DNA of 64,000 nt, from NCBI RefSeq assembly GCF_029894425.1, contig NZ_JARXYJ010000001.1, positions 9,010,501-9,074,500 on the forward strand. The letters run 5' to 3'. Under the pieces are notes generated by a model. The model was not told the origin of the DNA and did not search any database. It worked only from the letters and a program-made list of their open reading frames with translations. Origin of the DNA: Streptomyces sp. SAI-127. Lineage in GTDB: Bacteria; Actinomycetota; Actinomycetes; Streptomycetales; Streptomycetaceae. Below are positions 16,620 to 25,317 of this stretch, piece after piece. The translations under genes were made by a program, and so were the position numbers. The stretch's first letter is position 1, and each line of letters starts with the position of its first letter.

Positions 16620-17777
16620 GTGATCGGATTCCCGCTCGGCGCCACCACCACGCTGGCCGAACTCGCCAGTGATCCGCATCCGCGGCTGGCCCGGCTGCGT
16701 GCCCACGAACCCGTCTCCTGGCTGCCCGAACTGAACGGTTGGCTGGTGACCCGGCGCGATCTCGCGCTCGACGTGATGCGGGACGCCGAGACCTTCACCG
16801 TGGACGACCCCCGCTTCTCGACCGCCCAGGTCGTCGGCCCGAGCATGCTCTCCCTGGACGGCGACGCACACACCCGCCACCGCGAGCCGTTCACCGCGCC
16901 CTTCCGCCCGCGTGAAGTGCGGGACGGCTTCGCCGGGTTCATCGAGCGGGAGACCGACCGCCTCGTCACCGCACTCGAACCGGCGGGCGCCGCCGAACTG
17001 CGCCGCGGTTTCGCCGGCCCGCTCGCCGTCGCCGTCGTCACCGAGGCACTCGGGCTGGTGGGCGCCGGCACGGACACGGTGCTCTCCTGGTACGACGCCA
17101 TCGTGCGGACCGTCTCGGACATCACGGCGGGCCGTACGGCCGGACCCGCGGGACCGGAGGCGTACGCCGAGCTTCGGACAGCGGTCGAGGCCACGGTCGC
17201 CAAGGAGGGCACCACCTCGCTCCTGACCTCCGCCGCGGACCGGTTGACGCTGCCGGAAGTGGCCTCCAACGCCGCGGTGCTGATGTTCGGAGGCATAGAG
17301 ACCACCGAGGCGATGATCACGAACGCATTGCTGCATCTCCTCCGGAATTCCGACCAACTCGACTTGGTGCAGGCCGACTTCGCCCTGCTGGACGGTGCGA
17401 TCGAGGAGTCCCTGCGTCTCGAACCCGGCGCGGCCGTCGTCGACCGCTACGCCACCCGGGACATCACTCTCGGTCCGGCTCCGATCCGCAAGGGTGACCT
17501 GGTCACCGTCTCCCTGACGGGTGCCAACCGGGACCCCGCCGTCTTCCCCGACCCCGACCGCTTCGACGTCCGCCGCGCGAACGCCCGCCTCCAGCTGGCC
17601 TTCGCCCACGGTCCCCACTACTGCCTCGCTGCCCACCTGGCCCGCCTGGAGACCCGCATCGCCCTGCGGCACCTGCTCGACCGTCTCCCCGCTCTCCGCC
17701 TCGACCCGGACCGCCCCACGGCCCCGTACGGCCTGGTCTTCCGCAAACCACCCACCCTGCACGTGCTCTGGGGATGA
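16620..17777 (+). CDS. Cytochrome P450
   Basis: Soluble bacterial P450 of 385 aa. The I-helix is MFGGIETTEA, the K-helix ExxR is EESLRLEP, and the heme loop is FAHGPHYCLAAHLAR with the thiolate Cys at about residue 335. The loop has Ala-Ala where Gly-x is usual (CLAA instead of CLGA). No ferredoxin or reductase gene is adjacent, so it must rely on generic partners. The start is uncertain: the GTG at 16620 opens the conserved N-terminal region but GGAG sits only one base before it. The substrate is unknown; neighbours give no pathway hint. It is divergent from the repeat-protein gene. Confidence 0.88.
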   Translation: MIGFPLGATTTLAELASDPHPRLARLRAHEPVSWLPELNGWLVTRRDLALDVMRDAETFTVDDPRFSTAQVVGPSMLSLDGDAHTRHREPFTAPFRPREVRDGFAGFIERETDRLVTALEPAGAAELRRGFAGPLAVAVVTEALGLVGAGTDTVLSWYDAIVRTVSDITAGRTAGPAGPEAYAELRTAVEATVAKEGTTSLLTSAADRLTLPEVASNAAVLMFGGIETTEAMITNALLHLLRNSDQLDLVQADFALLDGAIEESLRLEPGAAVVDRYATRDITLGPAPIRKGDLVTVSLTGANRDPAVFPDPDRFDVRRANARLQLAFAHGPHYCLAAHLARLETRIALRHLLDRLPALRLDPDRPTAPYGLVFRKPPTLHVLWG

Positions 17778-17780
17778 CCT

Positions 17781-18755
17781 TCAGCGCGGTGCCGTCGCCG
17801 CCCACGCCTCCTCGTCCAGCGCGAGGCAGCGGTCGGTCTCCGCGCGCGTCGGCATGACGGGCACGTCGTCCCGGGTGCGCAGCGCGGCCGCCGCGGCCAG
17901 ATGCCCCAGCCGGAGCCGGTCGCGTTCGGCGCGGTCCTCCAGCACCCCGGCCAGGTAACCCGCCGCGAACGCGTCGCCCGCGCCCACCGGTTCGACCACC
18001 TTGGTGGGCAGCGAGGGCACGAAGGTCCGCGTCCCCCCGGCGTACGAGGTCGCCCCGGACCCGGCGTCCTTGACGACCACGACGGGCGCGGGGGCGAGCA
18101 GGCCGGCGATGTCGTCGGGGCGGGCGGTGCCCCACAGTTCCTCGGCCTCGTCCCGGCCGACGAAGACGATGCCGGCGGCGCGGGCGAGCGTCAGCAGCCG
18201 CCGGGAGGCCCTGCCGTCGCGCCACAGTGCGGGCCGGTGGTTGACGTCGAAGGAGACGAGCCCGCGCCCCTCCGGCCGGGCCAGTACTGCCTGCAGCAGC
18301 CGGTCGCAGCTCTCGGACAGGGCCGCGGCGACGCCGGAGAGATGCACGATCCGGGCCGCGCGAACTGCGGGGTGCCGGGCCAGTGACGGGCCCATCGCGG
18401 TCGCGGCCGAACCACCCCGGTAGTAGTGCGTACGGGTGCCGCCCGGGCCGGGGTCCTTGAAGTAGACCGCCGTCGGACGCTCCGGGTCGGTCTCCACGGC
18501 GCTCACGTCCACGCCCCGAGCGCCGAGTTCGGCCAGGATGCGCCGGGCGAACGGGTCGTCGCCGAGGCGGCTCAGCCAGGCGGCGCGGTGCCCGAGCCCG
18601 GCCAGCCCGCAGGCGACGTTGGACTCGGCACCGCCGACGGCCACCCTGAGCGTGTCCTGCTCGGCGAGCGGACGGTCGTCCGGCGGGCCGAGGACGACCA
18701 TCGTCTCGCCGACGCACACGACGTCGGCGGGGTGGGACTGGAACGGATCGGACAC
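17781..18755 (-). CDS. kdgK: PfkB-family sugar kinase, probable 2-keto-3-deoxygluconate kinase
   Basis: Ribokinase-fold kinase of 324 aa expected to phosphorylate 2-keto-3-deoxygluconate (KDG) to KDPG. It shows the N-terminal GGAESNVACGLAGLG sugar-binding signature and the C-terminal ATP/anion-hole motif VGAGDAFAAGYL with the catalytic Asp. The assignment to KDG rests on the operon: ManD produces KDG two steps upstream. It is the last gene of the five-gene operon. The start is the GTG at 18755 with AGGAG upstream; this initiation region lies in a 26-bp tandem duplication. No KDPG aldolase gene is seen nearby. Confidence 0.85.
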   Translation of the reverse strand: MSDPFQSHPADVVCVGETMVVLGPPDDRPLAEQDTLRVAVGGAESNVACGLAGLGHRAAWLSRLGDDPFARRILAELGARGVDVSAVETDPERPTAVYFKDPGPGGTRTHYYRGGSAATAMGPSLARHPAVRAARIVHLSGVAAALSESCDRLLQAVLARPEGRGLVSFDVNHRPALWRDGRASRRLLTLARAAGIVFVGRDEAEELWGTARPDDIAGLLAPAPVVVVKDAGSGATSYAGGTRTFVPSLPTKVVEPVGAGDAFAAGYLAGVLEDRAERDRLRLGHLAAAAALRTRDDVPVMPTRAETDRCLALDEEAWAATAPR

Positions 18756-18797
18756 GAAGGACTCCTGGGAAGGACGGACACGAAGGACTCCTAGGGA
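18750..18797. repeat. 26-bp tandem duplication covering the kdgK translation start
   Basis: Two copies of a segment containing the AGGAGTCC ribosome-binding site and the GTG start codon lie 26 bp apart (copies begin at 18750 and 18776). Because 26 is not a multiple of three, the upstream copy creates a decoy GTG in another frame. The upstream copy also contains the TAG stop of the dehydrogenase gene. Confidence 0.85.
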
Positions 18798-19819
18798 GCC
18801 AGCCGCAGCATGACCTTGCTGCTTCCGCCGGCCGGATCGGCGGCCACCGCCAGGGCCTCCTCCGCCCGCTCCAGCGGGAAACGGTGGGTGATCAGCGGAC
18901 TCACGTCGAGCCCGTCCCGCAGCGCGCCCAGCGCCTCGTCGATCTCCTCGACGAACCGGTACGAGCCGATCCAGGTGATCTCCCGGGTCACCAGGTCGCC
19001 GAGAGCGGCCGGCACGGCCGTCCCGGGCAGGTTGCCCACCTGCACGACGGTGCCGCCGCGAGCCGCCGCCCGCAGTACGGGGCCGAGCGCGGCCGCCGCC
19101 CCGGACGCCTCGAAGACCACGTCCACGTCCTCGGGCAGCCCCTCGCCGGCGGACAGATCACATGTGTCGTCGGCCCCCATGGCACCGGCGATCTTCAGGG
19201 AGGAGGACGCCAGGTCGGCCGCGACGACGGTCTGTGCCCCGTGGAGCCGGGCGGCCGCGACGACGAGCGAGCCGATCGGCCCGCAGCCGTTGACGAGGAC
19301 CGTACGGCCCCGCAGTCCGGGCACCCGGCCGACGGCGTGCAGCGCGACGGCCAACGGCTCGGCGAGCGCGCCCTGTTCGGTGCCGACCCCGTCGGGCAGC
19401 GGCCGGATCTGCGCCGCCGGGACCGTCCGGTACTCGCTGAACCCGCCGTCGGTGTGCGGATCGAAGGCCGCCGAGCCGAAGTAGCGGACGCGCGGGTGGA
19501 GATTGGTCCGCCCCGCGATGCGCGCGGGAAGCGTCCCGTCGCCGACGAGCCGGGCCGGATGGACGGTCACCGGCTGCCCTTCGCCGAGTCCCGTGACCCC
19601 GTCGCCCACCTGGGCGATCCGCCCCGCGACCTCGTGCCCGAGGACCAGCGGGTGGGTGAGCGCGGCGGTGCCGGACGCACCCTTCCTCCAGTACGCGATG
19701 TCGGAGCCGCAGATGCCGCCCCACTCCATGGCCAGCAGGACCTCGCCCGGTCCCGGCACCGGACGTTCCCGTTCGTCGATCCGCACGTCACCGGGACCGT
19801 GCACCACGACCGCCCTCAT
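18791..19819 (-). CDS. Zinc-dependent alcohol dehydrogenase, L-idonate 5-dehydrogenase-like
   Basis: Medium-chain dehydrogenase of 342 aa. The catalytic-zinc residues appear as GGICGSD and the proton-relay GHEVAG; the nucleotide fold has VNGCGPIGSLVVAAA. The structural-zinc four-Cys loop is missing, as in idonate/sorbitol-type enzymes. It probably oxidises a sugar acid such as L-idonate or L-gulonate at C5, feeding the hexuronate pathway. The ATG at 19819 overlaps the stop of the transporter gene. The exact substrate is inferred from operon context. Confidence 0.82.
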   Translation of the reverse strand: MRAVVVHGPGDVRIDERERPVPGPGEVLLAMEWGGICGSDIAYWRKGASGTAALTHPLVLGHEVAGRIAQVGDGVTGLGEGQPVTVHPARLVGDGTLPARIAGRTNLHPRVRYFGSAAFDPHTDGGFSEYRTVPAAQIRPLPDGVGTEQGALAEPLAVALHAVGRVPGLRGRTVLVNGCGPIGSLVVAAARLHGAQTVVAADLASSSLKIAGAMGADDTCDLSAGEGLPEDVDVVFEASGAAAALGPVLRAAARGGTVVQVGNLPGTAVPAALGDLVTREITWIGSYRFVEEIDEALGALRDGLDVSPLITHRFPLERAEEALAVAADPAGGSSKVMLRLAP

Positions 19820-21195
19820 ACGGCGTCCTCCAGCCGGACGAGGTCGCGTCCGCGTGTCTCGGGCGCGAGCAGCGCGCTGACGAAGGTGATGAGCGAGTAG
19901 ACGACGAGCATCGCCGCGATGGGCCACCAACTGCCGGTGACGGCCGTCAGCGTGGCCGCGAGGACCGGGCCGATCGCGGTGGCGAGGATGCCGCCGATCT
20001 CCTTGGCGAGCGCGAGCTGGGTGAACCGGGTGCGGGAGCCGAAGAGTTCGGCCATCGTGACGCTCTCCAGGGAGAACAGCCCGAGCACACCGACGTTCAG
20101 ACCGAGGACCATGCCCAGCATCACGCCCGCGCTCGACCCCGAGGTGATCAGGAGCATCACCGGGAACGCGACGACCGCGGTCAGTGCGGTGAGCGCGAGA
20201 TACAGCGCACGGCGTCCGAAGCGGTCGCCGAGCCGGCCCACCAGCGGCACGGTGACGAACCCGAGCAGCGAGCCGTAGACGATCGCGTCCGTCGGCACGG
20301 ACCGGCCGACCGCGAGGTTGGTGGCGATGTACCCGACGAGGAACGTCTGCATCAGCCCGGAGTTGCCCGCCTGCCCGAACCGCAGCCCCAGCGCGAGGAA
20401 GAAGGCCTTGCCCTTGCGCTGCCGTATCCCGGCCGCCAGGACATCGCCCTCGTGCGCCGCCGCGATCACCTCCTCCTTGGCCATCGCCACCCCGTCCACC
20501 ACATCGGGACGCTCCTCGAAGACCGGGCTCTCCTTGAGGCCCCGGCGCAGCCAGAACGCGAACAGCATCAGCACGAAGCTCAGCAGGAACGGCAACCGCC
20601 AGCCCCAGGACAGCAGTTGGTCCTCGCTGAGCGTGGCGAGGAGCACCGCCCACAGACCGGAGGCGGCCAGGGTCCCGGAGTTGGTGCCGAGCGACACCAG
20701 CGAGGAGACCAGACCGCGCCGCTGGACGGGGGCGTACTCGGCGAGGAGCACGGTCGCCCCGGCGATCTCGGCACCCGCGCCGAACCCCTGGACCAGCCGC
20801 AGCGCGACGAGCAGCATCGGTGCGAGGATGCCGATGGACGCGTAGGTCGGCAGCACGCCGATGAGCGTGGTGGACGCGCCCATCAGCAGGATCGTCAGGT
20901 AGAGGACCCTCTTGCGGCCGATCCGGTCGCCCATCCGGCCGAAGTACACGGCCCCGGCGAGCCGGGCGACGTATCCGACGCCGTAGGTGGCCATCGCCGC
21001 GATCAGTCCGACGGCGGGGCTGACGTCCGGGAAGAAGATCTTGTTGAAGACGATCGCGGCGGCCAGCGAGTAGAGCTGGAAGTCCATGAACTCCATGGCC
21101 GTGCCGAGCCAGCCCGAGACGGCGGCCCGCGCCAGATCTCTCGTGGTCCGCTCGGCGGATGGCGTCCGCTGAGCGGCGGTGACGCTGTCCTTCAT
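19816..21195 (-). CDS. MFS transporter, metabolite:H+ symporter (MHS) family
   Basis: A 459-aa permease with about 12 membrane segments. Family marks are SGWLGTAMEFMDFQLYSLAA at the start, the loop-2 motif GRMGDRIGRKRVL and its second-half echo GRLGDRFGRR. MHS members (KgtP, ShiA, ProP type) import organic acids with protons. In this operon the likely cargo is a hexuronate or hexonate. The start is the ATG at 21195; the longer frame overlaps the neighbouring gene and was rejected. The stop overlaps the dehydrogenase start as ATGA. Confidence 0.9.
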   Translation of the reverse strand: MKDSVTAAQRTPSAERTTRDLARAAVSGWLGTAMEFMDFQLYSLAAAIVFNKIFFPDVSPAVGLIAAMATYGVGYVARLAGAVYFGRMGDRIGRKRVLYLTILLMGASTTLIGVLPTYASIGILAPMLLVALRLVQGFGAGAEIAGATVLLAEYAPVQRRGLVSSLVSLGTNSGTLAASGLWAVLLATLSEDQLLSWGWRLPFLLSFVLMLFAFWLRRGLKESPVFEERPDVVDGVAMAKEEVIAAAHEGDVLAAGIRQRKGKAFFLALGLRFGQAGNSGLMQTFLVGYIATNLAVGRSVPTDAIVYGSLLGFVTVPLVGRLGDRFGRRALYLALTALTAVVAFPVMLLITSGSSAGVMLGMVLGLNVGVLGLFSLESVTMAELFGSRTRFTQLALAKEIGGILATAIGPVLAATLTAVTGSWWPIAAMLVVYSLITFVSALLAPETRGRDLVRLEDAV

Positions 21196-21233
21196 CGTGA
21201 ACTCCGTTGTTCGGGGACGAAAGGTGAGGGGAG

Positions 21234-22532
21234 TCAGATCTCGATGCGCCCGGCACGAAGGGCGGGCAGCCGGTCGGTGACGGCGGCGGTGAGGGACTCG
21301 TCGTCGGCCAGGTCCGCGGCCCCTACGGACCGCAGGAGGGCCGGGATCGGCTCTTGTGCCGGCAACGCCCAGGCGGCGAGGGCGAGTTCGAGCACCGGTG
21401 TAGCGGCGCCACGCCCCCGTAGGTCCCGCAGGGCCGGCAGCCAGCGTTCCCTGACCTTCAGCGGGCCGTCGGTGCCGATCTGCCGCAGCAGGTGCCGCAT
21501 CGCCGGGTTGCGGAACCGTACGACGAGAGCGTCGGCGTACGAGAGGGGGTCCGGGCCGCCGGCGGGAAGGGTGGGGGAGACCTCCGCGCACAGGGCCCGT
21601 ACGAGGTGTTCGCCCCAGTCGGACGCCATGGTCTCGGCGATCGTGTCGAGGCCCGCGGCCATGCCCAGACAGGCCAGCGCCGAGTGGGAGCCGTTCAGCA
21701 GCCGCAGCTTGGTGAGTTGATACGGCGTCACGTCCGGGACGAGGAGCGCGCCGTCCCGTTCCCAGGGCGGTCGTGGCCCGGCGAAGGAGTCCTCCAGGAC
21801 CCACTGCCGGTACGGCTCGCCCGTGACGGGGAGGGCGTCCTCCAGCCCGAGCGCGTCAAGGGCTCCTGCCCGGTCGGCCTCGCTCGTGGCCGGCACGATC
21901 CGGTCCACGACCGTCGCGGGGAAGACGACGGCCTCGGCCATGCGGTCCAGGATCACCGAGCGGTCCGGCCACTCGCAGTCCTGCACGAAGTCGCGCAGGA
22001 CCCCCTCGAGCACGGCCCCGTTGTCCGCCATGTTGTCGCAGGACACGACACTGACGGGCGGTGCCCCCGCGCGCATCCGGGCGGCCAGTCCGGTGGCGAG
22101 CCGCTCGATCACCGGGGAGAACGGCGACCGCTGATATCCCTTCTCGGTCACGGTCAGTGTCACCACCGTCACGGCGGGGTCCGTGAGCAGCGCGTCGACC
22201 TTCTCGGCGTCCGGCCCCATGGCCAGGGCGTCGACCACCGAGCCCACCACCCGGCAGTGGTTGCCGTCAGGCCTGCGCTCGGTGAGCGAGTACAGACAGT
22301 CCTGCTCCCGCAGCGCCCGTGCGGTCCGGGCCGACCTGGGCGCGACCGCCGTGATGCCCCAGGGCTCCCCGGAGAGCGCGGCGGCCCGCTCGGTGTACAC
22401 CGCCTGGTGGGCCCGGTGGAAGGCGCCGAGCCCGAAGTGGACGACCCGCGTGTGGAGTTCGGCGGGATCGACCAGGGGCCGCAGCTCGGGCGCGAGCGCC
22501 GAGACGGTCGTACGACTCAGCGTCTCGCTCAC
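21234..22532 (-). CDS. uxuB: Mannitol dehydrogenase family, probable D-fructuronate reductase
   Basis: A 432-aa long-chain polyol dehydrogenase. The N-terminal nucleotide-binding region reads [18 protein letters not shown], and the catalytic domain includes [11 protein letters not shown] and [16 protein letters not shown], with Lys and Asn/His residues typical of the family. Next to ManD it most likely interconverts D-fructuronate and D-mannonate with NAD(H). Mannitol or arabinitol oxidation is the alternative. The GTG at 22532 overlaps the manD stop as GTGA. It is separated from the transporter gene by only 38 bp. Confidence 0.85.
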   Translation of the reverse strand: MSETLSRTTVSALAPELRPLVDPAELHTRVVHFGLGAFHRAHQAVYTERAAALSGEPWGITAVAPRSARTARALREQDCLYSLTERRPDGNHCRVVGSVVDALAMGPDAEKVDALLTDPAVTVVTLTVTEKGYQRSPFSPVIERLATGLAARMRAGAPPVSVVSCDNMADNGAVLEGVLRDFVQDCEWPDRSVILDRMAEAVVFPATVVDRIVPATSEADRAGALDALGLEDALPVTGEPYRQWVLEDSFAGPRPPWERDGALLVPDVTPYQLTKLRLLNGSHSALACLGMAAGLDTIAETMASDWGEHLVRALCAEVSPTLPAGGPDPLSYADALVVRFRNPAMRHLLRQIGTDGPLKVRERWLPALRDLRGRGAATPVLELALAAWALPAQEPIPALLRSVGAADLADDESLTAAVTDRLPALRAGRIEI

Positions 22533-23737
22533 CAGTCGTGCACCGACCCGTCGCGACGGCGGGCGACCGGGAGATAGCGCCGCTGGTAGGGGAAGCGCTC
22601 GGCGGCCTTCTCGTCGTACTCGACGCCGAGCCCCGGCTCCTCGGAGGGGTGCAGCATGCCGTCGGCGAAGGTGACGCCCGTGCGGAAGACCTCGGCGGTC
22701 TCGGCGGGGTGGCCCATGTGCTCCTGGATGCCGAAGTTGGGCACGGCGAGGTCGAGGTGCACGGCGGCGGTCATGCTGACGGGGGAGAGGTCGGTCGCTC
22801 CGTGCGAGCCGGTGCGGACCTGGTGGAGTGCGGCGAGGTCGAAGATGCGCCGCAGGTGGGTGATGCCGCCGGCGTGCACGACCGTTGTGCGGACGTAGTC
22901 GATGAGCTGCTCGGTGATGAGGTCCTTCACGTCCCAGATCGAGTTCATCACCTCGCCGACCGCGATCGGTGTCGTCGTGTGCTGCCGGATCAGCCGGAAC
23001 GCCGACTGGTCCTCGGCCGGGGTCGGGTCCTCCATCCAGAACAGCCGGCAGCCCTCGACGCTCTTGCCGAACCGGGCCGCCTCGATCGGCGTGAGCCGGT
23101 GGTGCACGTCGTGCAGGAGGTGGAAGCCGAAGCCGAAGCGTTCGCGCACGGCCTCCAGATAGGTGGGCGCGAAGCCGAGGTAGGCCTCGGTGTCCCAGGG
23201 CTGCTCGTCCGGCAGGTCGGTCGCGGCGGGCTCGTAGACCGTGCCCTTGCGGACTCCGTAGGTCCCTCCGACGCCGGGCACGGCGGCCTGCGCGCGTACG
23301 GCCTTGTAGCCCAGCTCCAGATAGCGCTCGACGTCGTCCAGCAGGGACGGGACGTCGGTGCCGCTGGCGTGGGAGTAGACGAGGACGCCGTCCCGGGAGC
23401 GGCCGCCGAGGAGCTGGTAGACGGGCAGGCCCGCGGTCCTGCCCTTGATGTCCCACAGCGCGGTGTCGACGGCGGAGATCGCGGTCATGGTGACGGGACC
23501 GCGCCGCCAGTAGGCGCCCTTGTAGAGGTACTGCCACATGTCCTCGATGCGCGCCGGGTCCCTGCCGATCAGCAGCGGCACCACGTGGTCGCGCAGATAG
23601 CTCGCGACGGCCAGCTCGCGGCCGTTGAGCGTGGCGTCGCCGAGGCCGACGACCCCGTCGGTGGTGGTGATGCGCAGCGTGACGAACGTACGCCCCGGGG
23701 AGGCGACGAACACGTCCACGCGCTCGATGCTGCTCAC
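22529..23737 (-). CDS. manD: D-mannonate dehydratase, enolase superfamily (ManD)
   Basis: A 402-aa enolase-superfamily enzyme that dehydrates D-mannonate (some members D-gluconate) to 2-keto-3-deoxygluconate. Recognisable ManD signatures are [27 protein letters not shown] with the metal and acid/base residues, [36 protein letters not shown] and the C-terminal [10 protein letters not shown]. Promiscuity among ManD members is known, so activity may be weak. The GTG at 23737 has AAGGAGG upstream; the longer frame was rejected. It is the first gene of the operon, and the GntR operator at 23761-23772 sits 24 bp upstream. Confidence 0.93.
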   Translation of the reverse strand: MSSIERVDVFVASPGRTFVTLRITTTDGVVGLGDATLNGRELAVASYLRDHVVPLLIGRDPARIEDMWQYLYKGAYWRRGPVTMTAISAVDTALWDIKGRTAGLPVYQLLGGRSRDGVLVYSHASGTDVPSLLDDVERYLELGYKAVRAQAAVPGVGGTYGVRKGTVYEPAATDLPDEQPWDTEAYLGFAPTYLEAVRERFGFGFHLLHDVHHRLTPIEAARFGKSVEGCRLFWMEDPTPAEDQSAFRLIRQHTTTPIAVGEVMNSIWDVKDLITEQLIDYVRTTVVHAGGITHLRRIFDLAALHQVRTGSHGATDLSPVSMTAAVHLDLAVPNFGIQEHMGHPAETAEVFRTGVTFADGMLHPSEEPGLGVEYDEKAAERFPYQRRYLPVARRRDGSVHDW

Positions 23738-23760
23738 AGACCCTCCTTGGTCGCGAAGTA

Positions 23761-23772
23761 CTTGTATACAAG
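23761..23772. promoter_or_regulatory. GntR-type operator palindrome
   Basis: CTTGTATACAAG is a perfect 12-bp palindrome of the TTGTATACAA type used by FadR-subfamily GntR proteins that control uronate genes. It lies in the 91-bp gap between manD and the divergent GntR gene, so one bound repressor could control both directions. A possible half site (TACTTG) lies near 23796. Confidence 0.75.
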
Positions 23773-23828
23773 CAGCTGTCGCGGAGAGTCGCAATACTTG
23801 TGCGGTGGTGACTACGTACGATGTGCGC

Positions 23829-24539
23829 ATGGCTCAAACGAACGGGCGGACCAGTCGGCGCGACATCTACCTGAAGCTGCGTCAGCTGGTCCTGACCCTC
23901 GAACTCGCCCCGGGCGCCGCCCTCTCGGAGAACGAACTCGCCGCGTCCCTGGGCGTCAGCCGCACCCCGGTGCGGGAGAGCCTGATCCTGCTGGCGCAGG
24001 AGGGTCTGGTGCAGGTCTTCCCGAAGATCGGGTCGTTCGTGTCCCGAGTGGACCCGGCACGGGTCGCGGACGCGCAGTTCCTGCGGGAGGCGGTCGAGCT
24101 GGCATCGCTGGAGGACCTGCCCGCGGAGCTCGACTCCGGGGTGGTCGAGGAGCTGCGCGACAACCTGAGGCGCCAGCAGCGCGAAGACCTCGGTCTTGAG
24201 GAGTTCTTCGCGCTGGACGAGGCCTTCCACCAGGGCCTGATGCGGCTGAGCGGCCACGGCGAGGTCTGGAGGACCGTCGCCGCCGCCAAGGGTCACCTGG
24301 ACCGGGCGCGGCGGCTCGGCCTCCACGAGAACGTGTCCCCGGCCGTGTTCGCCGTCCAGCACCACGAGATCTTCGACGCCGTCGTCGGCGGGGACGTGCC
24401 GCTCGCCCGCACCGCGATGCGCACGCATCTGAGGGCCGTCTTCGACGACATCGAACGCATCCGCGCCCACTCGCCCGAACTGTTCGCCGCGGACGCCTCG
24501 ACGGTGCCGGTGCGGCGCAACGTCGTGGTCTGGGAGTGA
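23829..24539 (+). CDS. GntR-family (FadR/FCD) transcriptional regulator
   Basis: A 236-aa regulator. The winged helix spans about residues 10-72 ([20 protein letters not shown]). An all-helical FCD effector domain follows, with metal/ligand residues in [15 protein letters not shown] and [12 protein letters not shown]. This subfamily (UxuR, ExuR, GntR-uronate type) releases DNA on binding a sugar acid. It is divergent from the mannonate operon and almost certainly controls it through the palindrome at 23761-23772. The start could also be a GTG two codons upstream (23823). Confidence 0.92.
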   Translation: MAQTNGRTSRRDIYLKLRQLVLTLELAPGAALSENELAASLGVSRTPVRESLILLAQEGLVQVFPKIGSFVSRVDPARVADAQFLREAVELASLEDLPAELDSGVVEELRDNLRRQQREDLGLEEFFALDEAFHQGLMRLSGHGEVWRTVAAAKGHLDRARRLGLHENVSPAVFAVQHHEIFDAVVGGDVPLARTAMRTHLRAVFDDIERIRAHSPELFAADASTVPVRRNVVVWE

Positions 24540-24543
24540 CGGC

Positions 24544-25317
24544 TCAGCCGGTCTTCTTCACCTCCAGGGACAGGTCGTTGTCGACCGTGTAGTACGGCCG
24601 CACGACGATTCCCCCGGCCGTGGCTCCCGGGTAGACGAAGACGTTCTTGCGGTCCGCCACGTCGTCCAGAAGCCGGGCGAGCCGGATCAGCGGGGCTCCG
24701 GGAGCGGACCGTACGAACATGTCCCAGATGCCGATGTCCAGGCCCTGGTCGGCGACCGTGAACGAGAAGCCCCGGCCGCCCTCCCCGACCAGTGGCTCGA
24801 GCGTGCGTACGGTCCCCGTGTCCCGCCGCAGCCGCAGCCGCACCTCGGCGCCGGCCGGCAGTGAGGCACCGTGCAGCCGGGCCGAGACCGTCAGTGCCCC
24901 GCCCGTGACGTCCACGCGCTCGACCTCGGCGTGCGCGGGCCGCAGCCAGGTCCGCACCGCGAGAAAACCGTCCTTGGTGACATAGGGGACCCGGACGGCC
25001 AGCGGCGCGTGCCGGTCCCGCAGGTGTCCGTCGACCAGGACCCGCAGGTCACGCGGGCCCGGACGCAGCCGTGTCCGCTCGGAACCCTCCAGCAGATACA
25101 CGTCCCAGCGGCCCTCCGCGAGCACGGGATCGGCCCCGAGCACGGCACGCGCGCGCCCGTCGTCGGCCGAGTTCAGTTCGAGGACGTGCAGGGTCTCCTC
25201 GGGCAGCCCCTTCTTCGGACGCAGCCGCAGCAGCAACCGGCGGCCGTGGGCCTCAGGCACCTCGAAGACGATCCTGCCGTCCGCGTCCATCGCGCATCCG
25301 GCGCGTGCCGTGGTCAC
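24544..25317 (-). CDS. Hypothetical beta-rich protein paired with a glycosyltransferase
   Basis: A 257-aa protein that I do not recognise. It is rich in predicted beta strands and charged Arg/Asp residues, with no signal peptide, no membrane segment and no catalytic motif. It begins at a GTG overlapping the glycosyltransferase stop as GTGA, so the two are translated together. By analogy with cell-wall glycopolymer loci it could be an accessory or substrate-binding domain for the transferase, but the sequence itself does not show this. The frame upstream of the GTG overlaps the transferase gene and was rejected. It converges on the GntR gene with 4 bp between the stops. Confidence 0.65.
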   Translation of the reverse strand: MTTARAGCAMDADGRIVFEVPEAHGRRLLLRLRPKKGLPEETLHVLELNSADDGRARAVLGADPVLAEGRWDVYLLEGSERTRLRPGPRDLRVLVDGHLRDRHAPLAVRVPYVTKDGFLAVRTWLRPAHAEVERVDVTGGALTVSARLHGASLPAGAEVRLRLRRDTGTVRTLEPLVGEGGRGFSFTVADQGLDIGIWDMFVRSAPGAPLIRLARLLDDVADRKNVFVYPGATAGGIVVRPYYTVDNDLSLEVKKTG

